NCBI GenBank assembly: GCA_030831885.1
Contig: JAURKF010000058.1
Coordinates: forward strand, 1-5,559
Direction of reading: 5' to 3'
DNA length: 5,559 nt
From: Flavobacteriales bacterium
GTDB taxonomy: Bacteria > Bacteroidota > Bacteroidia > Flavobacteriales > UA16
Shown here: piece after piece, positions 1 to 5,559 of the stretch
Position numbering within the stretch: position 1 is the first letter of the stretch
Layout: the number at the start of each line of letters is the position of its first letter
The notes under the pieces: generated by a model
What the model was told of the DNA's origin: nothing
The model's input: only the letters and a program-made list of their open reading frames with translations
The model's database searches: none
Translations under genes and position numbers: made by a program

Positions 1-399
1 CGGGTAAGATGGTGTCCGAAATTAGTAAATCAGGAAATCCTTGTTACTCGTGTCAACAACGTTCATTTAAAAGTAGATTCCATATCGAAGGAGCTCGATG
101 AACTACCTCAATACAAAGATTATCTTCAAAAAATCGGAGGAACCTTTAACTGGCGTAAAATAAGCGGCACCTCGCGAATGAGCATGCATAGCTTTGGAAT
201 GACCATAGACATTAACGCCCAATTTTCTAATTACTGGCAATGGGATTGCCGCTGTAAAAATGAAAATACCAAACTGACCTATAAGAATAAAATCCCCATT
301 GAAATAGTCCGAATCTTCGAAAAATACGGTTTCATCTGGGGTGGGAATTGGTATCACTACGACACCATGCACTTCGAATATAGGCCGGAGTTGTTCTGA
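1..399 (+). CDS. M15-family D-alanyl-D-alanine carboxypeptidase, C-terminal part (5' end outside window)
   Basis: The frame is open from base 1 to the TGA at 397-399, giving 132 residues with no start, so the N-terminus lies upstream of the window. This is the catalytic core of a VanY/M15-type zinc peptidase, a family that cleaves D-Ala-containing peptidoglycan stem peptides in the cell envelope. Counting from the first visible residue, the motif SMHSFGMTID gives zinc ligands H63 and D70 (HxxGxxxD). The closing motif YDTMHFEYRPEL gives the third ligand H124 and the likely catalytic acid D121, three residues before it. The stretch W51-R52-K53-I54-SGTSRMS and the segment GFIWGGNWYHYD (110-121) are also typical of the family. 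All metal ligands are present, so it should be active. Any signal peptide would be outside the window, so export is inferred from the family only. The exact bond specificity (carboxypeptidase or endopeptidase) cannot be decided from the sequence. Confidence 0.92.
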   Translation, partial: RVRWCPKLVNQEILVTRVNNVHLKVDSISKELDELPQYKDYLQKIGGTFNWRKISGTSRMSMHSFGMTIDINAQFSNYWQWDCRCKNENTKLTYKNKIPIEIVRIFEKYGFIWGGNWYHYDTMHFEYRPELF

Positions 400-471
400 C
401 AGAATAGTATGGCAACACAAGCCAAATACTAACTAAATCCTACACCCCGGAAATGGAGGCCTAGTAGTAAA

Positions 472-479
472 TATCTTTG
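472..479 (+). promoter_or_regulatory. Possible -7 element for the WYL regulator gene
   Basis: TATCTTTG is an exact match to the Bacteroidota -7 consensus TAnnTTTG and lies 84 bases before the ATG at 564. I see no TTG at the expected 17-23 base distance upstream, so only half of the promoter is supported. Transcription would begin near 484-487 and give a leader of roughly 80 bases. Confidence 0.3.
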
Positions 480-491
480 AGGTGACAAAAT

Positions 492-514
492 AATTGCGTG
501 TCTCATGCGTAATT
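492..514 (+). promoter_or_regulatory. Imperfect dyad in the leader of the WYL regulator gene
   Basis: Arms AATTGCGTG (492-500) and TGCGTAATT (506-514) flank a 5-base centre. In plus-strand RNA they can form a 9-pair stem with three G-U wobbles. On the DNA the clear symmetry is AATTnCG / CGnAATT. No T-run follows, so it is not a terminator. It sits just downstream of the candidate -7 element, where an autoregulatory operator would be plausible, but that is inference and the dyad is weak. Confidence 0.2.
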
Positions 515-563
515 ACCTTGCATTCGCTCAATGCTCACGTCACACTAGATTGAAGGCTTTACT

Positions 564-1520
564 ATGTACAATCAAAACAAGATTCTTCGTGTATTCCAGT
601 TAATAAATCTGCTTAAAACAGAGCCTGCCAAATCGATGAAGCAAATCGCAGATGTGCTTAACAGTACAGAGCGCACCTTGTATCGTTATTTCAATTTATT
701 GGATGAATTAGGGTTTGATTTGCGCCGTGACGAGTTTAATCGTATCTACATTCATTCAGATTATCCTGGCAATGATGCGGCCTTTTCACGTGATGAGATC
801 TTATTTCTCAAAAAACTTCTGCAGTCCACAGGCAAGAACGTTAAGATTAAAGATTCGATAATTAGTAAATTACTCATCAACTCTGATGTCCAAATTGGAA
901 CAAAACTGGCCCTGCATGCTCATCTCGGAAAAATAGTTGACCAGTTATCGCAGAGCATTGAATCCCGAAGACAAGTAATCCTTCGAAAATATCATAGTTT
1001 TAATTCAAATAACATCAGCGATAGAGCTGTTGAGCCTATTGCGTTTACAGAAAATTACAAAAGTCTGGTAGCTTTTGAAATCGCATCGAAAAAGAATAAA
1101 ATATTCAATATTGACCGAATAACGTCGGTTGAAATTACTCGCCACCCCTTTCGCAACGGCAAAAATCATAGAATAGATGAAATGGATGTTTTCGGCTTCA
1201 CGCGAAGCGACAGTGAATTTTTGATAGAGTTGCATTTATCGATGCGGGCCGCAATGCTGATGAAAGAAGAATTCCCGATGACACTTGATAGCATACGACC
1301 CGTGGACTCGAAAGGATACTACTCCTTTAAAGCTACAGTCTTTGATTTAAAACCAATAGCTAGATTCATCCTCGGACTATCGCAGGAAGTTAACATCGTT
1401 AAAGGCAATGAATTGAAGGAGTACCTCTCTCTTCAACTGAACGGTATTCTTGCAAATAAAATCCTTGACAACCGAACTACGAAGCCGGCTGCGCGAGTTT
1501 CCAAAAACTCAATCAGATGA
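564..1520 (+). CDS. WYL-domain helix-turn-helix transcriptional regulator
   Basis: This 318-residue protein has the size and order of a YafY/DeoR-like WYL regulator. Residues 1-63 form a winged helix-turn-helix of the HTH_11 type: KILRVFQLINLL, then MKQIADVLNSTERTLYRYFNLL with the recognition helix at about 35-48, then a wing ending in RIYI. Residues about 75-133 are a helical linker. Residues about 134-191 are the WYL sensor domain, recognised from EPIAF, NYKSLVAFEI and the conserved ending IFNIDRI. Residues about 212-300 match the WCX extension that follows WYL domains. The eponymous Trp-Tyr-Leu positions read K166-S167-L168 here, so two of the three signature residues are replaced. The ATG at 564 is the only sensible start, since an in-frame TAG lies at 546-548; no Shine-Dalgarno site is seen. 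Ligand and targets are unknown; WYL domains in characterised relatives bind nucleotides or nucleic acid. The gene ends tail-to-tail with the small minus-strand gene, overlapping it by 8 bases. Confidence 0.9.
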   Translation: MYNQNKILRVFQLINLLKTEPAKSMKQIADVLNSTERTLYRYFNLLDELGFDLRRDEFNRIYIHSDYPGNDAAFSRDEILFLKKLLQSTGKNVKIKDSIISKLLINSDVQIGTKLALHAHLGKIVDQLSQSIESRRQVILRKYHSFNSNNISDRAVEPIAFTENYKSLVAFEIASKKNKIFNIDRITSVEITRHPFRNGKNHRIDEMDVFGFTRSDSEFLIELHLSMRAAMLMKEEFPMTLDSIRPVDSKGYYSFKATVFDLKPIARFILGLSQEVNIVKGNELKEYLSLQLNGILANKILDNRTTKPAARVSKNSIR

Positions 1521-1644
1521 GGAAGTAAATGACCACAACAGCCAATGTCAGGCAAATCAACGCAAACGCAACCGGACCCCCGATTTCATTTTGTTGTGCT
1601 TCATTATGACCAGTATGGTCGTGATTATCGTGTGAATTTCCCAT
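1513..1644 (-). CDS. Small His-rich single-pass membrane protein (43 residues, unassigned)
   Basis: The complement of 1642-1644 is ATG, and the frame is open to a TGA at 1513-1515, giving 43 residues. The N-terminal half is polar and histidine-rich, with HDNHDHTGH giving H5, H8, H10 and H13 in the pattern H-x2-H-x-H-x2-H. Residues about 24-43 (PVAFALICLTLAVVVIYFLI) are a clean transmembrane helix running to the last residue. There is no Lys or Arg anywhere. A well-formed Bacteroidota promoter lies directly upstream (1666-1697), giving a leader of about 15 bases, so the gene appears to be transcribed independently of the large secreted-protein gene before it. The His cluster suggests metal binding, but that is inference. 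Tiny single-helix subunits of respiratory oxidases can look similar, yet no oxidase gene is nearby. I do not recognise the family. Its last 8 bases overlap the end of the WYL regulator gene on the other strand. Confidence 0.62.
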   Translation of the reverse strand: MGNSHDNHDHTGHNEAQQNEIGGPVAFALICLTLAVVVIYFLI

Positions 1645-1665
1645 TTTCAATAATGTTTGTGCTTG

Positions 1666-1697
1666 CAAAAATAGCTACCGTGCAATGAATTCTGCAA
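1666..1697 (-). promoter_or_regulatory. Bacteroidota-type promoter for the 43-residue membrane protein gene
   Basis: Read on the minus strand, TTG (1697-1695) is followed after 21 bases by TATTTTTG (1673-1666), an exact match to the TTG / TAnnTTTG pattern at normal spacing. Transcription would start at about 1658-1661, roughly 15 bases before the ATG at 1644. It lies in the 75-base gap behind the stop codon of the secreted-protein gene. A 6-base inverted repeat, CTTGCA / TGCAAG, overlaps both elements (1693-1698 and 1662-1667). Confidence 0.6.
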
Positions 1698-1719
1698 GTG
1701 TATTATGAACTTGTTTCGG

Positions 1720-3591
1720 TCAATAACCCAACTTTGTCCAACCTATCGAGAAGCGTTGGTTGCCTGCTGAAATTACGGATTGATATGCACCGGTCTGCAC
1801 AGGTGGCAACCATGTCATGCGATTCGTATTAAATGCAATTTCGCGGGCAACACTTCTCCCCTGGAGATCGAAAAGCTCTACTTCAATGCGCTGCTGTGTT
1901 TGCTCAAATTGAATAGTGAACTGCTCCGTTGAAGGATTAGGAAAAACTAGAAAGTTTTTAGTTTCCTCAATTAAAACACTGTTTGTACAATCTTCTATCG
2001 TAAACACCAAATCATCGGCGTACACGCAGCCGTCAGGCGTAGTAGCCGTAAGCACTAAGGCGTGCTGCCCCACACCCCAAACCGAAGCGTCAATCGAATA
2101 GAATTGGTTAATACTCTGATCTTGCCACAGGTAAAGCATACCCGGAGGGCCAACTACCATAAGTTGTTCATTGAGACAAAGCGTGGTATCATTCCCCAAA
2201 CTGAAACTGAATTCATTCTCGGGTTCGAGAATTACATAAGCTGAAGTTTCGCAACCGTTATCGTCCGTAATAGTAACCTGATAGTTCCCGGAAGCCAAAT
2301 TCTGAACATTTTGAGCTGTTGATGCAAAGCCGGATGGCCCAATCCATTCATAACTATACGGCGCTGTCGCCCCATTTACATTAAGTTGAATAGAGCCATC
2401 GGAAGTTGCTTCGCATGTTGGACCGGTTTCACCTGCGGACACTGTCCACAAATCTGGCTGAGTAACGGTAAACGAGGCTTCAAACACCTCTCCGCATGCA
2501 TCGGTAACCGTTAGATAATAATCGCCAGGACCTATTTGGTAGATGTTGTGATCCGAGCTCGCGTATCCATTGGGCCCAGACCAGCTGCATTCGAAATTGG
2601 ATCCACTTCCGGTTAAGTAAGGAAATATGGAGGACTGTGGAATGTCCCCTTTTGAAATAGGGCAACTGATATTATTGAATATCGCTTCCAGCGAATTGGG
2701 AACATCTACTTCTGTAACGGTGACTATGGCGCTACCTATCGCACCTTCCCAACCATCAATCTGCACATAATAAGTTGCCCCAGCCTCCAGACATGATGCG
2801 TAAATTCGAGATGAATAACCATTGGTTACTCCGCATCCTCCTGCCATGTCATCGTTGGCGGCTATGAGTTCAAAAGTTGACCATCCAAGGCAGTCGGAAC
2901 TCTTATACAACGCAATTTGGGTATCAAAACCGGCACCTTCATTACACGTAGTAATTTCATATGTTACGTTCGGCTCAGCGACAAAATAAGCCCATGCCGT
3001 GTTTGTAGCGTTGCCCTCGCACCATACTCCAAACAAGCCGCAATTACCTCCAGCGGGGCGAGGCTCCGAAGCCTGTGCCACACAAGAAGAATTGTCGAGC
3101 AGAACACCTTCACCATTTGGAATAATTTCCAACGCTCCGCAAGGTGAATCATAAGCAGGTAAGCCACTGTTACCTACTTCAAAGGTCCAGATGTTTCCTG
3201 TACCACCTCCGGCATAAGTATGAGCAAAAGATCCATTTTCATAAAGTTCGAATATTGGGCCACCATCTCCGTAGGAATCAACGAAAATCAAATCAAAGGT
3301 CTGTCCTGTAGGCAGGCAAAAGGATGGCACCTCAAAAATGCTGTTATCGGGATAGCCGCCATCTACCGCCGGTGCAGTGCCTGCGCAACCTACCTGTTCA
3401 TTGGCCCCCCAATACAAGGTTCCATTGCCACATCCATTTCCGCTTGGTACAATTTCCCAGTAGTTCTCCTCTCCCCAGGGATCAACTGTTACGAACATGG
3501 AAATAAGCGTGGAATCCGAACCGCATTGAGCAACCGAATTCTCATGAATTAGCCAGAGAATGAAAAAACATGAAATGGAAAGAAAACGCAT
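1720..3591 (-). CDS. Secreted multidomain protein with SprB-like repeats and a T9SS type A sorting domain
   Basis: This 623-residue protein is predicted to be exported and attached to or released from the cell surface. Residues 1-22 are a signal peptide (MRFLSISCFFILWLI..., cleavage likely after SVAQ). Residues 23-142 are a Cys-rich domain I cannot name, with SYGDGGPIFELYENG. Residues about 147-294 resemble the pre-peptidase C-terminal-like (PPC) beta-sandwich found in Bacteroidota surface proteins, with LLDNSSC, FDTQIALYKSSDC and AANDD. Residues about 305-378 and 386-456 are two SprB-like repeats, the second clearest (SDGSIQLNVNGATAPYSYEW, then ASGNYQVTITDDNGC). Residues 460-535 are an Ig/PKD-like module starting LGNDTTLCLNE. 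Residues about 541-623 are the T9SS type A sorting domain, with VFPNPSTEQFTIQF, ELFDLQGR and GAY. I use the ATG at 3589-3591; the longer frame begins at a GTG inside the terminator hairpin and would bury the signal peptide behind 31 residues. No catalytic domain is seen; adhesion or matrix roles are guesses. Confidence 0.92.
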   Translation of the reverse strand: MRFLSISCFFILWLIHENSVAQCGSDSTLISMFVTVDPWGEENYWEIVPSGNGCGNGTLYWGANEQVGCAGTAPAVDGGYPDNSIFEVPSFCLPTGQTFDLIFVDSYGDGGPIFELYENGSFAHTYAGGGTGNIWTFEVGNSGLPAYDSPCGALEIIPNGEGVLLDNSSCVAQASEPRPAGGNCGLFGVWCEGNATNTAWAYFVAEPNVTYEITTCNEGAGFDTQIALYKSSDCLGWSTFELIAANDDMAGGCGVTNGYSSRIYASCLEAGATYYVQIDGWEGAIGSAIVTVTEVDVPNSLEAIFNNISCPISKGDIPQSSIFPYLTGSGSNFECSWSGPNGYASSDHNIYQIGPGDYYLTVTDACGEVFEASFTVTQPDLWTVSAGETGPTCEATSDGSIQLNVNGATAPYSYEWIGPSGFASTAQNVQNLASGNYQVTITDDNGCETSAYVILEPENEFSFSLGNDTTLCLNEQLMVVGPPGMLYLWQDQSINQFYSIDASVWGVGQHALVLTATTPDGCVYADDLVFTIEDCTNSVLIEETKNFLVFPNPSTEQFTIQFEQTQQRIEVELFDLQGRSVAREIAFNTNRMTWLPPVQTGAYQSVISAGNQRFSIGWTKLGY

Positions 3592-3613
3592 CGCAAAAAG
3601 ATTTAATGAATGC

Positions 3614-3621
3614 CAAATGTA
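3614..3621 (-). promoter_or_regulatory. Likely -7 promoter element for the T9SS-exported protein gene
   Basis: On the minus strand the bases read TACATTTG, an exact TAnnTTTG match, 22 bases before the ATG at 3591. No TTG is found at 17-23 bases further upstream, so the -33 half is missing or divergent. Its position between the terminator and this ATG supports an independent transcript and the shorter start codon. Confidence 0.45.
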
Positions 3622-3672
3622 ACGTAGCTCAAACGATTGATAAGTTGCATTGAACATAAAATATATACAACC

Positions 3673-3699
3673 AAAAAGCCCCACTCGATAGCGGGGCTT
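3673..3699 (-). terminator. Rho-independent terminator of the hisS-oxidase transcript
   Basis: On the minus strand, arms AAGCCCCGC (3699-3691) and GTGGGGCTT (3684-3676) form a 9-pair stem around the loop TATCGA, and the run of T continues to 3673. One pair is a G-U wobble in minus-strand RNA but an A-C mismatch in plus-strand RNA, and the T-run follows the stem only on the minus strand. Both facts assign it to the minus strand. It lies about 190 bases after the stop codon of the FAD oxidase gene and before the promoter of the secreted-protein gene. Confidence 0.85.
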
Positions 3700-3890
3700 C
3701 CTGGCTTAAACTGAAAAACTAAAAACTATCGTAATTGTCTTGAGTCAGTACGACTCAACTCAACTAACTCTAAATGTACCGATCATTACTGAGCGATACG
3801 AGGCGAAATTAATAGCAAATTGTTAATAAAGTTCATTTAATCTCAACAAAATGTCATTTCAAATTGTAAAGAGCTTAATTTCAACACATT
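3700..3890 (-). other. AT-rich noncoding 3' region between the oxidase gene and its terminator
   Basis: I see no credible coding frame here on either strand: the longest ATG-led frames on the plus strand are 12 and 16 codons. The region should be transcribed on the minus strand as the 3' untranslated part of the hisS-oxidase message, because the terminator lies beyond it. It contains a perfect 7-base inverted repeat (3740-3758), a short run of ACTCA-like units next to it (3753-3770), and two copies of ATTTCAA with a third overlapping the oxidase stop codon (3856, 3878 and 3888). No known RNA family is recognised. Confidence 0.5.
3740..3758. repeat. Perfect 7-base inverted repeat in the 3' noncoding region
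   Basis: Arms TTGAGTC (3740-3746) and GACTCAA (3752-3758) flank the 5-base centre AGTAC. In RNA from either strand this can form a 7-pair hairpin. No T-run follows directly on either strand, so it is not a typical terminator. It may be an RNA-stability hairpin or a protein-binding site; the sequence does not decide between them. Confidence 0.5.
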
Positions 3891-5297
3891 TCAATTCGTG
3901 AAAATTTTACCGGGATTCAAAATATGGTGTTCATCGAACACTTTCTTGATGTTTCGCATCGTAGTCAACTCACCCTCATTGAAGGCTATGTCCATATAGT
4001 CGCGCTGAACCAATCCAATTCCATGCTCTCCGCTGAGCGTCCCTCCGAGTGATACACAAAGTGCAAAAATTTCGCGAATGGCGAATGGCAATTCGTCATT
4101 CCAGACTTTATCCGTTAATTCACCTTTGATAATATTGACATGCAGATTGCCATCGCCGGCATGCCCATAACAGACCGATCGAAATCCGTATCGTGCTCCA
4201 ATTTCTTTTACTCCTTTCAATAAGGTAGGAAGTTGATACCTGGGCACCACCGTGTCTTCCTCTTTGTAAACGCTATTCGATTTGACAGCCTCGGCCACTT
4301 TTCGACGTAATTTCCAAAGCTGCGCCTTTTGCGCGTCGTCATCGGCAAATAAGATTTCACCGCATTCAAACTGCTGTACCACTTCGGAAATTACTTCGCA
4401 ATCGGCCATAAGCGCATCGGGATGATTGCCATCCACCTCAATCAACAAATGAGCTTGGATTTCAGGCTGAACCGGCACATGAACATCGTCTATAAATCGA
4501 AGAACCCAATCGATAGCATCCCTTTCCATGAATTCCAGCGCACTCGGCGTGATACCAGCGCGGAAAATCGCACTTACCGCTTCACATGCTTTAGCCGCAT
4601 CAAAGAAGGGAACGAGCATCAGAAGATTATGCTTGGGCAAGGGTATCAGTTTCAAAACGGCTTGCGTGATTACTCCCAACGTGCCCTCGCTACCCACCAT
4701 GAGCTGAGTTAAATTATAGCCTGTGGAGTTTTTTAGCGTGTTAGCACCGGTATGGATGATTTGTCCGTTGGCGAGCACCACTTCAAGATTGAGTACAAAA
4801 TCTTTGGTAACTCCGTATTTCACAGCCCTAGGCCCACCGGCATTTTCTGCTAGGTTTCCGCCAATAAAGCAAGATCCACGGCTGCTCGGATCGGGCGGAT
4901 AATACAGCCCCTTTGCTGCAACTGTTTCTTGCAGCACCTGCGTAATAACACCCGGCTCCACTGTCACCTGCAGATTTAACTCATCGATTTGAACGATGCG
5001 ATTCATCTTTTCAAGGCTCAACCCTACTCCGCCGAAAATACTCAACGCACCTCCGCTCAATCCGGTGCGTCCACCAATAGCTGTTACAGGTATCCTCTCT
5101 TGATTACAATAACGCAAAATCGCGCTGATCTCTGCAGTGTTGATTGGCTTAAGTACTATCTCAGGCGGATGCACAAGATCTTCGGTTTCGTCGTGGCCAT
5201 AATCATGACGGGTTTCATCATCAGCGAAAACTCTTGATGCATCCAGCATTTGCTCAAATGCTTCGATGTCGGCGGCATGTATAGACCGATAATCCAT
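3891..5297 (-). CDS. GlcD-type FAD-binding 2-hydroxyacid oxidase/dehydrogenase
   Basis: This 468-residue flavoprotein has the usual full length of the GlcD / D-lactate dehydrogenase / D-2-hydroxyglutarate dehydrogenase group in the VAO-PCMH superfamily, which oxidises a 2-hydroxyacid to the 2-oxoacid. The FAD_binding_4 domain spans about residues 44-220, with the pyrophosphate-binding loop GGRTGLSGG (75-83), PPDPSSRGSCFIGGNLAENA (134-153) and GSEGTLGVIT (202-211). The FAD-oxidase_C domain spans about 225-466. It contains GHAGDGNLHVN (378-388) and GEHGIG (423-428), whose H379, H386, E424 and H425 correspond to the metal and substrate site of D-2-hydroxyacid dehydrogenases, and it ends in NPGKIF. 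All key motifs are intact, and no signal peptide or membrane helix is seen. The ATG at 5295-5297 follows the hisS stop after a single base, so the two are probably cotranscribed and perhaps translationally coupled. No GlcE or GlcF partner is adjacent, so the substrate and electron acceptor are open; I leave the symbol blank for that reason. Confidence 0.94.
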   Translation of the reverse strand: MDYRSIHAADIEAFEQMLDASRVFADDETRHDYGHDETEDLVHPPEIVLKPINTAEISAILRYCNQERIPVTAIGGRTGLSGGALSIFGGVGLSLEKMNRIVQIDELNLQVTVEPGVITQVLQETVAAKGLYYPPDPSSRGSCFIGGNLAENAGGPRAVKYGVTKDFVLNLEVVLANGQIIHTGANTLKNSTGYNLTQLMVGSEGTLGVITQAVLKLIPLPKHNLLMLVPFFDAAKACEAVSAIFRAGITPSALEFMERDAIDWVLRFIDDVHVPVQPEIQAHLLIEVDGNHPDALMADCEVISEVVQQFECGEILFADDDAQKAQLWKLRRKVAEAVKSNSVYKEEDTVVPRYQLPTLLKGVKEIGARYGFRSVCYGHAGDGNLHVNIIKGELTDKVWNDELPFAIREIFALCVSLGGTLSGEHGIGLVQRDYMDIAFNEGELTTMRNIKKVFDEHHILNPGKIFTN

Positions 5298-5298
5298 T

Positions 5299-5559
5299 TC
5301 AGGAACGCAATTTTTCGATTAATTCCTCCAATGAATGGGGTGTTTGCTCTCCACTCTGCATATTCTTTAGCGCAACCTTTCCACTTTGTATTTCTTCATC
5401 TCCTACTACTGCCACAAATGGAATACGCTTGTCGTCTGCGTATTTGAATTGCTTCTTCATTTTGGCGCTCTCAGGATAAATCTCGGCATTGATTCCTGAA
5501 TCGCGCAATTTGCGAAGCAGCTGCATACAATATTTTTCCTCCTTCTCTCCGAAATTGGC
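5299..5559 (-). CDS. hisS: Histidyl-tRNA synthetase, C-terminal anticodon-binding domain (5' end outside window)
   Basis: The frame is open from the window edge at 5559 to the TGA at 5299-5301, giving the last 86 residues. They match the end of the class II histidyl-tRNA synthetase, which charges tRNA-His in the cytoplasm. The visible part is most of the anticodon-binding (HGTP_anticodon) domain: NFGEKEEKYC, then a helix LLRKLRDSGI, the strand AEIYPE, AKMKKQFKYADDKRIPFVAVV, GDEEIQSGKVALKNM and the final helix SLEELIEKL. The Met at 5526 is internal, because the residues before it continue the family pattern, so it is not the start. The catalytic core and promoter lie upstream of the window. 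The downstream oxidase gene begins one base after the stop. Confidence 0.95.
   Translation of the reverse strand, partial: ANFGEKEEKYCMQLLRKLRDSGINAEIYPESAKMKKQFKYADDKRIPFVAVVGDEEIQSGKVALKNMQSGEQTPHSLEELIEKLRS

Noticed and set aside
394..404. Palindrome TTCTG-A-CAGAA over the M15 stop codon, considered as a terminator
   Set aside because: The arms are only 5 bases with a 1-base centre that cannot form an RNA loop, and no T-run follows.
103..420. 105-residue minus-strand frame
   Set aside because: It lies antisense to the M15 peptidase, which has intact zinc motifs; the minus-strand product shows no recognisable domain.
20..870. AATTAGTAAAT occurring at 20-30 and 860-870
   Set aside because: Both copies lie inside unrelated coding sequences in AT-rich context; an 11-base match of this composition is plausibly chance.
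1483..1490. Palindrome AGCCGGCT near the end of the WYL gene, considered as a terminator
   Set aside because: It has no loop and no T-run, and it lies inside coding sequence.
1450..1635. 61-residue plus-strand frame crossing the end of the WYL gene
   Set aside because: It overlaps the WYL coding sequence in another frame, and its tail is the complement of the His-rich part of the small minus-strand gene.
3220..3552. 110-residue plus-strand frame
   Set aside because: It is antisense to the signal-bearing secreted protein, whose frame is well supported by domains; no domain is visible in the antisense product.
4422..5237. Plus-strand frames of 96 and 82 residues (4422-4712, 4989-5237)
   Set aside because: Both are antisense to the intact FAD oxidase gene with all its family motifs.
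1..5559. CRISPR arrays, tRNA or rRNA genes, insertion sequences, toxin-antitoxin or defence cassettes
   Set aside because: I found no regularly spaced repeats, cloverleaf-like elements, transposase motifs or terminal inverted repeats. The WYL regulator alone is not evidence for a defence system.

Overview
The window looks like an ordinary chromosomal stretch from a member of the Bacteroidota, most likely a Flavobacteriia-type organism. Three things point there. One gene encodes a secreted protein with SprB-like repeats and a C-terminal type IX secretion (T9SS) sorting domain, and T9SS is confined to this group and its relatives. Candidate promoters match the Bacteroidota form TTG / TAnnTTTG. 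No gene has a convincing Shine-Dalgarno site, which is also typical of the group. Base composition is moderately AT-rich throughout, and no mobile element, RNA gene or CRISPR array is visible.

Plus strand, 1-1520: the C-terminal part of an M15-family zinc D-Ala-D-Ala peptidase (1-399, cut by the window edge) is followed by 164 bases without a gene, and then a WYL-type helix-turn-helix regulator (564-1520).

Minus strand, 5559-1513: the C-terminal end of histidyl-tRNA synthetase (hisS, cut by the window edge) lies one base upstream of a GlcD-type FAD-binding 2-hydroxyacid oxidase/dehydrogenase (5297-3891), an apparent two-gene transcript. An approximately 190-base noncoding 3' region follows and ends in a rho-independent terminator (3699-3673). 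A new promoter then precedes a 623-residue T9SS-exported, Cys-rich, multidomain surface or secreted protein (3591-1720). Behind it, with its own well-formed promoter, is a 43-residue histidine-rich single-pass membrane protein (1644-1513), whose end overlaps the end of the WYL regulator gene by 8 bases, tail to tail.

The genes do not form one obvious pathway: peptidoglycan processing, transcriptional control, extracellular protein export, 2-hydroxyacid oxidation and translation are all represented. I did not find a convincing new multi-gene system. The item most worth a second look is the tiny His-rich membrane protein, because it has a good promoter, clear composition and a convergent overlap with a regulator gene, and its size makes it easy to overlook.
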